Shown one piece after another: positions 26,172-34,055 of a stretch of 64,000 bases of DNA (the stretch's first letter is position 1; each line of letters begins with the position of its first letter). Both the position numbers and the translations under genes were made by a program. Below the pieces are notes generated by a model. The model made no database searches. It was not told where the DNA came from and saw only the letters and a list, made by a program, of their open reading frames with translations. The DNA is taken from contig ONHG01000009.1 of assembly GCA_900317585.1 (NCBI GenBank), positions 1 through 64,000 of the forward strand, read 5' to 3'. Origin of the DNA: an uncultured Lachnospiraceae bacterium. GTDB taxonomy: Bacteria > Bacillota > Clostridia > Lachnospirales > Lachnospiraceae.

Positions 26172-26822
26172 ATGAACAAAACTGATTTAAAGCTCTACGC
26201 TATAACAGACAGGCAGTGGCTGCGCGGAGCGAGGCTTTCTGAACATGTGAAGCTTGCGATAGAGGGCGGAGCCACGATGATTCAGATCCGCGACAAGGAT
26301 ATTTTGAGTACGGATTCTGATGCAGGGCTTAAGGATGAGTATAATGAGGCTCTTGAGATAAAGAGAATCTGTCATGAGCACAAGGTGCCACTCATCATCA
26401 ACGATAACGTGCAGTTTGCAATTGATATAGATGCCGATGGAGTACATCTGGGACAGGATGATATGAATCCGGCGGAAGCCAGGAAGCTTCTTGGAACTGA
26501 CAAGATAATAGGAGTCACGGCAAAGACCGTGGAGCAGGCAAAGAGGGCAGAAGCTGATGGCGCGGACTATCTGGGAAGTGGAGCTGTGTTTGGCTCTACC
26601 ACAAAGCTCAATGCAAAGCCTATGACAAAGGAGCTTCTGCGTGAAATCACGGCGTCTGTCGATATACCGGTTGTTGCAATCGGAGGCATAAATGCAGACA
26701 ATGCGGTCACGCTAAAGGGCACTGGGATTGCAGGAATTGCAGTGGTAGGAGCGATATTTGCAAGAGAGGATATAAAGGCTGCAGCCAAGGAACTCGCAGA
26801 AATATGCGACAAAATTCTGTAA
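26172..26822 (+). CDS. thiE: Thiamine-phosphate synthase
   Basis: A 216-residue TIM barrel joining HMP-pyrophosphate and thiazole phosphate. Motifs: I-Q-I-R-D-K-D near 38, L-I-I-N-D-N-V near 76, D-G-V-H-L-G-Q-D-D near 92, G-V-T-A-K-T, Y-L-G-S-G-A-V-F-G-S-T-T-K near 138, and A-I-G-G-I-N near 175. Complete. 83 bases behind thiM, AGGTGAAAGG region before the ATG. Confidence 0.96.
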   Translation: MNKTDLKLYAITDRQWLRGARLSEHVKLAIEGGATMIQIRDKDILSTDSDAGLKDEYNEALEIKRICHEHKVPLIINDNVQFAIDIDADGVHLGQDDMNPAEARKLLGTDKIIGVTAKTVEQAKRAEADGADYLGSGAVFGSTTKLNAKPMTKELLREITASVDIPVVAIGGINADNAVTLKGTGIAGIAVVGAIFAREDIKAAAKELAEICDKIL

Positions 26823-26924
26823 TCACAGTATGACAAACTGCTATAACTACAGTAATTAAACAATATTTTGAAGATACTGAACAGATATGAGAAATCACAA
26901 CATTCAGTAGAAAGGAGCGTAAAT

Positions 26925-27716
26925 ATGCATACAGCACTTACAATTGCGGGAAGCGATTCAAGCGGTGGCGCAGGTGTGCAGGCTGATTTAAAGACCATGC
27001 TTGCAAACGATGTGTTTGGCGAGAGTGTCATCACAGCACTCACGGCACAAAACACCATGGGAGTTGATGCGGTGATGAATGTACCGGCTGATTTTATCGA
27101 GGCACAGATGAAGGCTGTTTTTACGGATATTTTTCCGGATGCGGTGAAAATCGGTATGACATCATCGGTAGATACAATTGAGGCGATTGCCGCAGGACTT
27201 GTAAAATATAAGGCAAAAAACATAGTTCTGGACCCGGTGATGGTCGCTACAAGCGGAAGCAGGCTGCTTGAAGAAAATGCAGCAAACACTCTGATGGAGA
27301 AGCTTTTTCCACTGGCTGACATCATCACGCCAAATATCCCTGAGCTTGAGGTGATATCAGGCAGACAGATTGAAAGCACAGATGACATCATAGAGGCATC
27401 AAAGGCTATTTATGATAAATATGGCTGTCCGGTTTTGAGCAAGGGAGGCCATTTTACGGACACAGCATGTGTGTGCGACTATTTATGGGATGGTAAGCGA
27501 GTCATTACATTTGAGACAAAAAGAGTGGACAATCCCAACTCACACGGCACAGGCTGCACGCTTTCATCAGCGATAGCCAGCGGTCTGGCAAAGGGACAGT
27601 CGCTTGAGCAGGCTGTGGATAACGGCAAGAAATATGTCACAGCATGTTTAAAAACCATGCTTGATCTGGGGCACGGCAGCGGTCCTATGAATCATGGAGC
27701 ATTAATTTTGCAATAA
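26925..27716 (+). CDS. thiD: Hydroxymethylpyrimidine/phosphomethylpyrimidine kinase
   Basis: 263 residues from ATG 26925, set by GAAAGGAGCGT in front. It phosphorylates HMP and HMP-P. The ribokinase-like fold is shown by L-T-I-A-G-S-D-S-S-G-G-A-G-V-Q-A-D-L-K-T at the start, V-L-D-P-V-M-V-A-T-S-G near 100, T-P-N-I-P-E-L near 135 and the anion-hole motif N-S-H-G-T-G-C-T-L-S-S-A near 210. Feeds ThiE. Confidence 0.95.
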   Translation: MHTALTIAGSDSSGGAGVQADLKTMLANDVFGESVITALTAQNTMGVDAVMNVPADFIEAQMKAVFTDIFPDAVKIGMTSSVDTIEAIAAGLVKYKAKNIVLDPVMVATSGSRLLEENAANTLMEKLFPLADIITPNIPELEVISGRQIESTDDIIEASKAIYDKYGCPVLSKGGHFTDTACVCDYLWDGKRVITFETKRVDNPNSHGTGCTLSSAIASGLAKGQSLEQAVDNGKKYVTACLKTMLDLGHGSGPMNHGALILQ

Positions 27717-27721
27717 ATAAT

Positions 27722-27816
27722 AGCAACTATTCAGATTCACTTAGAACAAAAAGCTGATGCGTCGTGCTTGCATATAAGTGGCAGATTTTTGTTCACAAGG
27801 AGGTCCGAATAATTAC
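27722..27816. repeat. Inverted-repeat element, short type, between thiD and thiC
   Basis: Left end GCAACTATTCAGATTC, right end GGTCCGAATAATTAC (imperfect inverted copies). Inside, GAACAAAAA and TTTTTGTTC form a stem around a core nearly identical to that of the element at 24848-24932. The stem and T run may also act as a partial terminator or processing site between thiD and thiC. Confidence 0.65.
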
Positions 27817-27856
27817 TAATTAATAAGACTAATAACAATAAGAACAGGAGAGTACA

Positions 27857-29167
27857 ATGAGTAATTACACAACACAGATGGATGCCGCAAGAAAGGGCAT
27901 CGTAACACCTGAAATTGAAAAGGTAGCAAAGAAAGAGAAGATGGATGTAGACAAGCTGATGGAGCTTGTTGCAAGCGGAAAGGTAGCTATTCCTGCAAAC
28001 AAGCATCACAAGTCACTTGATGCAGAGGGTGTTGGAAGCATGCTTCGCACAAAAATCAATGTAAACCTCGGAGTCTCAAGAGACTGCAAGGACTATGATG
28101 TGGAGATGCAGAAGGTCATGAGCGCTGTAAAGCTTGGAGCGGAGGCTATCATGGATCTTTCAAGCCATGGTAACACACAGCCATTCAGACAGAAGCTCAC
28201 AAGCGAATGTCCTGCAATGATAGGAACAGTGCCTGTTTATGACAGCGTAATCCATTATCAGCGTGATCTTGCGACACTTACAGCACAGGATTTTGTCGAT
28301 GTAGTCAGACTCCATGCTGAGGATGGAGTGGACTTCGTCACACTTCACTGCGGAATCACAAGAAAAACCATAGACCAGATTAAAAAGCATAAGCGTAAGA
28401 TGAATATTGTAAGCCGTGGAGGAAGCCTTGTCTTTGCATGGATGTGCATGACAGGAGAGGAAAATCCATTCTACGAGCACTATGATGAGATACTTGAAAT
28501 CTGTGAGGAGCACGATGTGACAATCTCACTCGGAGATGCCTGCAGACCGGGATGCCTGGCAGATGCAACAGATGTATGCCAGATAGAGGAGCTTGTAAGA
28601 CTTGGAGAGCTCACAAAGCGTGCATGGGATCACAACGTACAGGTCATGGTAGAGGGACCGGGACATGTGCCGCTTGATCAGGTAGCAGCAAACATGAAGG
28701 TACAGCAGTCAATCTGTATGGGAGCACCATTCTATGTACTTGGACCTCTCGTAACAGATATCGCACCGGGCTATGACCACATCACAGCAGCAATCGGTGG
28801 AGCAGTGGCAGCAATGAACGGCGCAGCTTTCCTTTGCTATGTGACACCTGCTGAGCATCTTGCTCTTCCAAATGTGGAGGATACAAAGCAGGGCATCATC
28901 GCCTCAAAGATTGCGGCTCATGCAGCCGACATCGCAAAGGGAATACCGGGAGCCAGAGATATAGATGATAAGATGGCAGATGCCAGACGTGCGCTCGACT
29001 GGGATGCACAGTTTGCATGTGCGCTTGATCCTGAGACAGCTAAGGCTATCAGGGATGACCGTCTTCCGGAGGATGACCACAGCGAGGCATGCAGTATGTG
29101 CGGTAAGTTCTGTGCAGTGCGAAGCATGAACAAGGCACTTGCAGGAGAGTATATTGATATACTATAA
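27857..29167 (+). CDS. thiC: Phosphomethylpyrimidine synthase
   Basis: A 436-residue radical-SAM enzyme turning aminoimidazole ribotide into HMP-P. Family features: N-V-N-L-G-V-S near 62, M-D-L-S-S-H-G-N-T near 98, D-A-C-R-P-G-C near 228 and [10 protein letters not shown] near 265. The C-terminal cluster motif reads C-S-M-C-G-K-F-C, i.e. CX2CX3C, one residue shorter than the CX2CX4C of the E. coli protein; I believe this goes with the short clostridial/archaeal form but cannot check. The stop codon is also the first bases of the 136-bp repeat element at 29164. AGGAGAG ribosome site. Confidence 0.96.
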   Translation: MSNYTTQMDAARKGIVTPEIEKVAKKEKMDVDKLMELVASGKVAIPANKHHKSLDAEGVGSMLRTKINVNLGVSRDCKDYDVEMQKVMSAVKLGAEAIMDLSSHGNTQPFRQKLTSECPAMIGTVPVYDSVIHYQRDLATLTAQDFVDVVRLHAEDGVDFVTLHCGITRKTIDQIKKHKRKMNIVSRGGSLVFAWMCMTGEENPFYEHYDEILEICEEHDVTISLGDACRPGCLADATDVCQIEELVRLGELTKRAWDHNVQVMVEGPGHVPLDQVAANMKVQQSICMGAPFYVLGPLVTDIAPGYDHITAAIGGAVAAMNGAAFLCYVTPAEHLALPNVEDTKQGIIASKIAAHAADIAKGIPGARDIDDKMADARRALDWDAQFACALDPETAKAIRDDRLPEDDHSEACSMCGKFCAVRSMNKALAGEYIDIL

Positions 29168-29299
29168 CTATTCAGTACAGAAATATGCGGTACCGCATAT
29201 TTCGTAAGAAAACGTATATTATGTAGGAGCAAGCACCCATCAGCGCAGCTGATTCTAATGCGCTTGTGACTCGCAACTGTGAAGGTACAAAACAGTTAC
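29164..29299. repeat. 136-bp terminal-inverted-repeat element, copy A (thiC-thiW gap)
   Basis: Ends (T)TAACTATTCAGTAC-like on the left and AACAGTTAC on the right. It is almost identical over its full 136 bases to 49545-49680, with about seven differences. It contains a perfect 22-base palindrome centred on GGTACC (about 29183-29204) and a second inverted repeat around CAGCGCAGCTG. No open frame. The left end supplies the thiC stop codon, so it inserted exactly at, or replaced, the end of thiC. Confidence 0.8.
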
Positions 29300-29327
29300 G
29301 ATATACTTTAAGGTGAGGCAGTAAGTA

Positions 29328-29858
29328 ATGGAAAGTAAAAAGAACACTAAAAAAACAACTATTTCAATAAGAAAGCTTGCCATGGCAGGAGTGCTTGTGG
29401 CAGTTGCCGTAGCAGGAAGCTTAATAAGCTTTCCTGTTGCCGGCAGCAAATGTGCACCCATACAGCACATGGTAAATATATGCGCAGCAGTATTTTTAGG
29501 ACCAGTATGGGGTGTCGGTGTGGCATTTTGTGCGAGTGTCATCAGAAACCTGACAGGGCTTGGAAGCCTCATGGCATTCCCGGGAAGCATGGTAGGTGCA
29601 CTGTGCTGTGGACTGATGTACAGATTCAGCAAAAAAATCATACCGACATGTGTCGCAGAGGCGCTAGGTACAGGCATACTCGGAGGTCTTGCAGCGTATC
29701 CGCTTGCAAAATATGTGATGCTCATTCAGCCGGAAGGCATGTTTATATACATAGTGCCATTCCTTATCTCTACAGTGACCGGAAGCATAGTTGCAGCAAT
29801 TGTCATGTTGATTCTTAAGAAAAATGGCGCACTGGCAGCATTTAAGGGGAATCTGTAG
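29328..29858 (+). CDS. thiW: ThiW, substrate-binding (S) component of an ECF transporter
   Basis: A 176-residue membrane protein with about five or six helices. After a basic N-terminus comes the S-component signature A-M-A-G-V-L-V-A-V-A-V-A-G-S, then F-P-V-A-G-S-K-C-A-P-I-Q-H-M-V-N, typical of ThiW, which takes up the thiazole precursor. It would work with shared EcfA/EcfT proteins encoded elsewhere and with ThiM. AGGTGAGGCAG precedes the ATG. The 136-bp element separates it from thiC. Confidence 0.9.
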   Translation: MESKKNTKKTTISIRKLAMAGVLVAVAVAGSLISFPVAGSKCAPIQHMVNICAAVFLGPVWGVGVAFCASVIRNLTGLGSLMAFPGSMVGALCCGLMYRFSKKIIPTCVAEALGTGILGGLAAYPLAKYVMLIQPEGMFIYIVPFLISTVTGSIVAAIVMLILKKNGALAAFKGNL

Positions 29859-30029
29859 AGATAGTTTAAGACTAATTCAGAAACGTTATATTATAAAAGC
29901 CTTAATTGTTACTAAAAGTTAATCAATTTTGGATTGTTAAATAATAGTCAATGTGGTATAGTTTTCTTCGAACTGTATTCGAAGGAAACTGTATTATGCT
30001 GTTCAATTCATCCAATGTTACCGTTCAGT

Positions 30030-30583
30030 AACAGATTTTCATCATATGAGCAATTAAACACAGCCTTTGACCACGGCATCACCCACTTTGACCTGGCAAA
30101 CAACTATGGTCCTGAATACGGCAGCGCAGAGAAGCATTTCGGGCTTATCCTTAAGGAGCATCTGTCTGCATACCGCGACGAGCTCATCATCAGCTCAAAG
30201 GCAGGCTATGATATGTGGAAGGGTCCATACGGCAACTGGGGCAGCCGCAAGTATCTGATTGCAAGCCTTGATCAGAGTCTTAAGAGAATGGGACTCGACT
30301 ATGTGGATATCTTCTATCATCACAGAATGGACCCTGAGACACCGCTTGAGGAGACAATGGGAGCACTCGACCAGATAGTAAGAAGCTAAACGATATAGCC
30401 ATAAAGCGTGGTGAGACACTTGCACAGATGGCACTCAAATGGGTGGTAAAGGATGATGATGTGACAAGCGTGCTTGTCGGCGCTTCAAAGCCACAGCAGA
30501 TTCTTGAAAACTTAAAGGTTATGGAGGGCACAGGCTTCTCTGAGGAAGAGCTTAGGATGATTGATGAGGTTGTGGGAGTGTAG
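30030..30583 (+). pseudogene. Internally deleted aldo/keto reductase
   Basis: Residues from R-F-S-S-Y-E-Q-L-N-T-A-F-D-H-G through L-D-Q-I-V-R-S (30033-30386) match the front of YghZ-type aldo/keto reductases, with D-L-A-N-N-Y-G-P and S-S-K-A-G-Y-D-M-W intact. A stop follows, and the C-terminal part (N-D-I-A-I-K-R-G-E-T-L-A-Q-M-A-L-K-W-V ... V-G-A-S-K-P) resumes at 30389 in another frame. Roughly 100-120 residues of the barrel and the true N-terminus are missing. Non-functional. Confidence 0.85.
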
Positions 30584-30603
30584 AATTGAATCTGGTGATA
30601 TAA

Positions 30604-31115
30604 ATGGAATATATTGCGCATATAGAAGAAAGCAAAGGCTTATTGATCATTTGGATGGAACTGCCAAATTAGCTGGAAAATTTGCAGAATCATTTGGAAA
30701 ATATGAGTGGGGATATTGCATAGGTATGTTACATGATCTAGGTAAGTATTCCAAAGAATTTCAACATAGAATACAGTTTAATACGAATGACAAAGTAGAT
30801 CATTCTACTGCTGGAATGAGATTATGTAATGAAAAAGGTGGATATTATTCTATATTACAATATGCTATTGCAGGACATCATTCTGGACTAATGGATTACT
30901 ATAAGCTTGAAGAACGATATAGAAAATCAATATGTGATTATCAGGCATATAGACAGGAGGTAGAAATTCCACAAATAAAAAGTGATCCTTTTGAGAGCTG
31001 TAAAACACAAAATCCTCATTTTTCAATGGGGAATTTACGGATTCGAATTTTTATAGTATGTTTACAGACAATCAATCAGAATAGGGAAATAGAAATGATA
31101 CGCGCTTTCGGTTAG
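30604..31115 (+). pseudogene. Remnant of CRISPR-associated Cas3'' HD nuclease
   Basis: ATG 30604 opens M-E-Y-I-A-H-I-E-E-S-K-G, the usual Cas3 start, then shifts frame near 30635 into R-L-I-D-H-L-D-G-T-A-K-L-A-G-K-F-A-E-S-F-G. The HD-domain residues are all there: H in D-H-L, H-D in M-L-H-D-L-G-K-Y-S, H in K-V-D-H-S-T-A-G, and H-H in A-G-H-H-S-G-L. The match fades after N-P-H-F-S-M and ends at a stop, so the helicase part is gone. No other cas gene or repeat array is nearby. A product without the first frame could still be made from an upstream start, but is unlikely to be useful. Confidence 0.8.
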
Positions 31116-31132
31116 TCCGGGCGCGTATTTTT
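31098..31132 (+). terminator. Terminator after the cas3'' remnant
   Basis: Stem ATACGCGC / GCGCGTAT (31098-31105, 31121-31128) with inner pairing in the loop (TCGG / CCGG-like) and a run of five T residues. Confidence 0.7.
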
Positions 31133-31207
31133 GTATGGTATAAAACACGTGTTGCACGTGAGTCGTAATAAATATGTAATTTAAAAACAATAAACAGTGT
31201 ATAACAG

Positions 31208-31239
31208 TTGACAACAGTATAATGGTGTTATATACTGTT
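31208..31239 (+). promoter_or_regulatory. Promoter with overlapping operator of the GntR-ABC operon
   Basis: Consensus -35 TTGACA (31208-31213), 17-base spacer, -10 TATACT (31231-31236). A perfect 9-bp inverted repeat AACAGTATA / TATACTGTT (31213-31221, 31231-31239) covers the spacer and -10, the position expected for repression by the GntR protein encoded next. Confidence 0.75.
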
Positions 31240-31258
31240 ATATATGGAGGAACATAAT

Positions 31259-31630
31259 ATGCATATTATCATTAACAATTCATCCATGATCCCTTTGTAT
31301 GAACAGATTATGGATCAGATTAAAGCTGCAATTGTAAGCGGAGAACTGGTTGAGAATACCGCTCTTCCATCGGTTAGAGTGCTGTCACGGGAACTTAAAA
31401 TCAGTGCACTTACAGTGAAGAAAGCCTATGATTTTCTGGAAGAGGAAGGTTTTACCATTACGGTACATGGAAAGGGAACCTACGTGGCAGCTACCAATCA
31501 AGAACTGCTGAAAGAGGAGCATCGTAAGGAGCTTGAGGCGAATCTGGAGCAGGCGGTGGAAAAGGGAAGAAGAAGTGGAATCAGTGATGAGGAAATCAGG
31601 GAATTATTTGAGATTATTATGGAGGAATAA
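31259..31630 (+). CDS. GntR-family repressor, YtrA type
   Basis: A 123-residue regulator: winged helix at about 10-75 (P-L-Y-E-Q-I-M-D-Q-I-K-A-A-I, L-P-S-V-R-V-L-S-R-E-L, T-V-K-K-A-Y-D-F-L-E-E-E-G-F) plus a short helical C-terminus, as in the YtrA subgroup. It lacks a ligand domain. ATG 31259 is chosen because GGAGG overlaps the earlier ATG at 31244. It should repress its own operon through the dyad at 31213-31239. Two bases separate it from the ABC gene. Confidence 0.88.
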   Translation: MHIIINNSSMIPLYEQIMDQIKAAIVSGELVENTALPSVRVLSRELKISALTVKKAYDFLEEEGFTITVHGKGTYVAATNQELLKEEHRKELEANLEQAVEKGRRSGISDEEIRELFEIIMEE

Positions 31631-31632
31631 CT

Positions 31633-32499
31633 ATGCTGAAAATTGATCATCTAGTCAAAAGATATGGAGCGTTCACTCTGGAATGTGACATGGAAATAAA
31701 GCCTGGATGCGTAACGGGACTGATTGGAAAAAACGGAGCCGGAAAGAGCACTGCTTTTAAGGCTGCACTTGGTTTGATCCGTACGGATGGTGGAAGCGTA
31801 AAAATTTTAGGAAAGCCAATTGAGCAGCTTACGGCAGCTGATCGCCAGGGAATTGGAGTAGTTATGGCCGATTCAGGCTTTAGCTCGTTTCTTTCGGTAA
31901 AAGATATCGCGATTATATTAGATAATATGTATGATAAGTTTGATAAGAGCGTATTTTTAGATGAATGTAGTCGTTCGGAACTGCCGTTTGATAAGAAAAT
32001 CAAAGATTTTTCCACAGGAATGAAGGCAAAACTCAAGGTTCTGATTGCAATGAGCCATGAGGCATCCCTGTTGATTCTGGATGAGCCGACAGTGGGGCTG
32101 GATGTGGTGGCAAGAGATGAAATTCTTGATCTGCTGCGCAGATATATGGAGGAAGGGAACCGTTCTATTCTGATCAGCTCCCATATTTCATCTGATCTGG
32201 AGTCACTGTGTGATGATCTCTATATGATCGATCATGGGAAGATTCTTCTGCACGAGGAGACGGATGTTCTTCTTAGCAGTTATGCGATGCTGAAGCTCAG
32301 CAAAGAACAGTACGAGAAGATAGATCGACAATATCTGCTTCGGAGTAAGGAGGAGGCATATGGATATTCCTGTCTTACCAATGAGAAACAGTATTATGCA
32401 GAGAATTATCCGGATATTGTGATAGAAAAGGGCGGAATTGACGATTTGATCGTAATGATGGCAAATGGTGCGGAAATCAGGAAAGGAGCAATGAGATGA
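31633..32499 (+). CDS. ABC transporter ATP-binding protein (YtrB-like)
   Basis: A 288-residue ATPase. Walker A G-K-N-G-A-G-K-S-T near 34-42, Q-loop region, degenerate signature F-S-T-G-M-K-A-K-L near 132, Walker B L-L-I-L-D-E-P-T-V-G-L-D near 152, and H-switch S-S-H-I-S near 188, then a C-terminal extension of about 70 residues. Such GntR-linked pairs respond to cell-envelope stress or antimicrobial peptides. Overlaps the permease gene by 4 bases. Confidence 0.9.
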   Translation: MLKIDHLVKRYGAFTLECDMEIKPGCVTGLIGKNGAGKSTAFKAALGLIRTDGGSVKILGKPIEQLTAADRQGIGVVMADSGFSSFLSVKDIAIILDNMYDKFDKSVFLDECSRSELPFDKKIKDFSTGMKAKLKVLIAMSHEASLLILDEPTVGLDVVARDEILDLLRRYMEEGNRSILISSHISSDLESLCDDLYMIDHGKILLHEETDVLLSSYAMLKLSKEQYEKIDRQYLLRSKEEAYGYSCLTNEKQYYAENYPDIVIEKGGIDDLIVMMANGAEIRKGAMR

Positions 32500-33146
32500 G
32501 AGGATTATTAGTAAAAGATTTACGGCAGATACTACAGCAAAAGAAATTTTTGGTGATTATGCTTTTGCTGGCATTCTTTCTGAATATGAACACGGACGGA
32601 AGCTTTGTGTTTGGGTATCTGACATTCGTAGGTGCCTTCCTGGTGCTGAACACTTTAAGTTACGATGAGTACGATAATACGTTGCCGTTTATATTTACAC
32701 TTCCAGTGGAGCGTAAAACATATGCGATTGAAAAGTATGTGTTTGGGTTGCTGGTCTGCGGGACAGGCTGGTTGGTGGGACTTGTGTTTGCGCTTGTTCA
32801 AAGTCTTTTTACAACGGGGGTGTCAGTGAGGGAAAATCTGATTGTCTGTCCGATTTTTATTCCACTCTTTATGCTGATGTTGTCCGTTATGATACCATTT
32901 CCGTTGATCTTTGGACGGGAAAAGGGAACTATTGTAATGATGGTTGTTATGAGTGCATGTATCGCCATTGTATATTTATGTGATCGTTTTTTGGGTACAC
33001 GTGGAATGTCTTTGGGTCAGTTGCTGGATTCCTTGTCGGGCATGAAGCTTGGAATGCTTGAACTTCTGGCCTTTGGTGTGGCACTGCTTGTGCTTGGCAT
33101 ATCCTGCAGTGCCAGCGTGGCCGCAATGAAAAATAAGGAATTGTAG
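32496..33146 (+). CDS. ABC-2 type permease
   Basis: A 216-residue integral membrane protein with about six helices. It begins M-R-G-L-L-V-K-D-L-R-Q-I-L-Q-Q-K-K, has the ABC-2 feature F-T-L-P-V-E-R-K-T-Y-A-I-E-K-Y between early helices, and ends A-A-M-K-N-K-E-L. Partner of the ATPase it overlaps. Substrate unknown; envelope-stress role is by analogy with YtrA-type operons. Confidence 0.85.
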   Translation: MRGLLVKDLRQILQQKKFLVIMLLLAFFLNMNTDGSFVFGYLTFVGAFLVLNTLSYDEYDNTLPFIFTLPVERKTYAIEKYVFGLLVCGTGWLVGLVFALVQSLFTTGVSVRENLIVCPIFIPLFMLMLSVMIPFPLIFGREKGTIVMMVVMSACIAIVYLCDRFLGTRGMSLGQLLDSLSGMKLGMLELLAFGVALLVLGISCSASVAAMKNKEL

Positions 33147-33202
33147 CACGATTAACCTTTGAAAAAGTAATGTATAGCAATTATAATAAAAACGTAACTG
33201 AT

Positions 33203-33301
33203 ATGGAGTATGATGCCATCATCAAAACTGCATATGAGGAAAATCCACTTCCTGAAACTCCTGCTAAAAAGCGCGGTCGCAAGAAAAAAGCAAAGTATTA
33301 A
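33203..33301 (+). mobile_element. Fragment of an IS66-family transposase
   Basis: The 32 residues M-E-Y-D-A-I-I-K-T-A-Y-E-E-N-P-L-P, followed by K-R-G-R-K-K-K-A-K-Y, match a central stretch of IS66 transposases (Y-D-x-I-I ... E-N-P ... K-R-G-R-x-K-x-S-K). Homologous-looking frame may extend back to about 33173. Nothing else of the element, and no terminal repeats, was seen. Confidence 0.6.
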
Positions 33302-33307
33302 ATTTGA

Positions 33308-33886
33308 TCTGCAGACTGGACAATTACAAGGAATCAGACTGAAACTTACGAGGCTCTCAAGGTTTATATTCAAATGAATATGGATGGTCTAAAAGATGCC
33401 GTGATTAAAATGCTTGCCGGTGAAAGTGAGAAAATAAATACAGGCACATTTGAAAATGACATGACATCATTTGCCACAAAGGATGATGTGCTTACACTTT
33501 TAGTACATCTTGGCTACCTGACATATGATAGTGAGACGGAAGAGGTTTCAATTCCAAATCGAGAGGTGTCAAAGGAATATCTTAATGCAATTAGTACAAT
33601 GGATTGGGATGAAGTATCAAAATCAATAAAAGCATCACAAAAATTGCTTGAGAGTTTGTGGAATATGAATGGTGCTGCGGTTGCTGACGGAATTGATAAG
33701 GCACATAATGAGATATCTATTTTACGGTATAATGATAAGAATGTTGATGGTGCCATTTCACAGATAAAGTCGAGACAGTATGTGGAAGCCTTGAAGGATT
33801 ATAAGGGTAATTTGCTTCTTGTTGGAATAAACTACGATAAAAAGACAAAAGAACATCTATGTGAGATAGAAGAATGGAAGCTGTAA
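33308..33886 (+). pseudogene. Truncated AAA-ATPase / PD-(D/E)XK nuclease-like protein
   Basis: The open frame begins before the first ATG with W-T-I-T-R-N-Q-T-E-T-Y-E-A-L-K-V-Y-I-Q-M and runs to 33886. It matches the C-terminal half of the large AAA-ATPase-like family that carries a PDDEXK_9 (PF08011) end (D-V-L-T-L-L-V-H-L-G-Y-L-T-Y-D; L-L-L-V-G-I-N-Y-D-K-K-T-K-E-H). The N-terminal ATPase half is absent. Between H-N-E-I-S-I-L-R-Y-N-D-K-N and G-A-I-S-Q-I-K-S-R-Q-Y the stretch that normally holds the nuclease D and E-x-K residues is missing, so there is an in-frame internal deletion too. A 170-residue protein from ATG 33374 could be translated but would be inactive. Confidence 0.75.
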
Positions 33887-33896
33887 AGGTGAAATT

Positions 33897-33937
33897 AGCA
33901 GGGAGTATAGCAACAATTAATGCTATACTCCCTGCTA
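33897..33937 (+). terminator. Strong hairpin terminator before pyrF
   Basis: Perfect 15-bp stem (33897-33911 with 33922-33936, core AGCAGGGAGTATAGC) and a T-rich tail. It closes the accessory region. Confidence 0.8.
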
Positions 33938-34000
33938 TTATATTTTTGGTTGCAAGAATTTAGTTTATACTATAAAATATTTATAACTGTATGCAGATAT

Positions 34001-34029
34001 TTAATAATCACAATATCTGTCTGTATAAT
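34001..34029 (+). promoter_or_regulatory. Probable promoter of pyrF-pyrK-pyrD
   Basis: -35 TTAATA (34001-34006), 17-base spacer, -10 TATAAT (34024-34029), 26 bases before the pyrF start. No PyrR-type attenuator fits in so short a leader. Confidence 0.45.
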
Positions 34030-34055
34030 AAAATACGCATAAAGAGGACGAAAGA

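Noticed and set aside
26567..27391. Minus-strand 274-codon frame across thiE and thiD
   Set aside because: Antisense shadow over two well-identified thiamine genes.
29164..29299. 136-bp element considered as part of a CRISPR array
   Set aside because: Only one unit at each locus, no spacers or short direct repeats; terminal inverted repeats point to a MITE-like element.
30561..33886. Active type I CRISPR-Cas locus
   Set aside because: Only a frameshifted cas3'' fragment is present; no other cas gene or repeat array follows.
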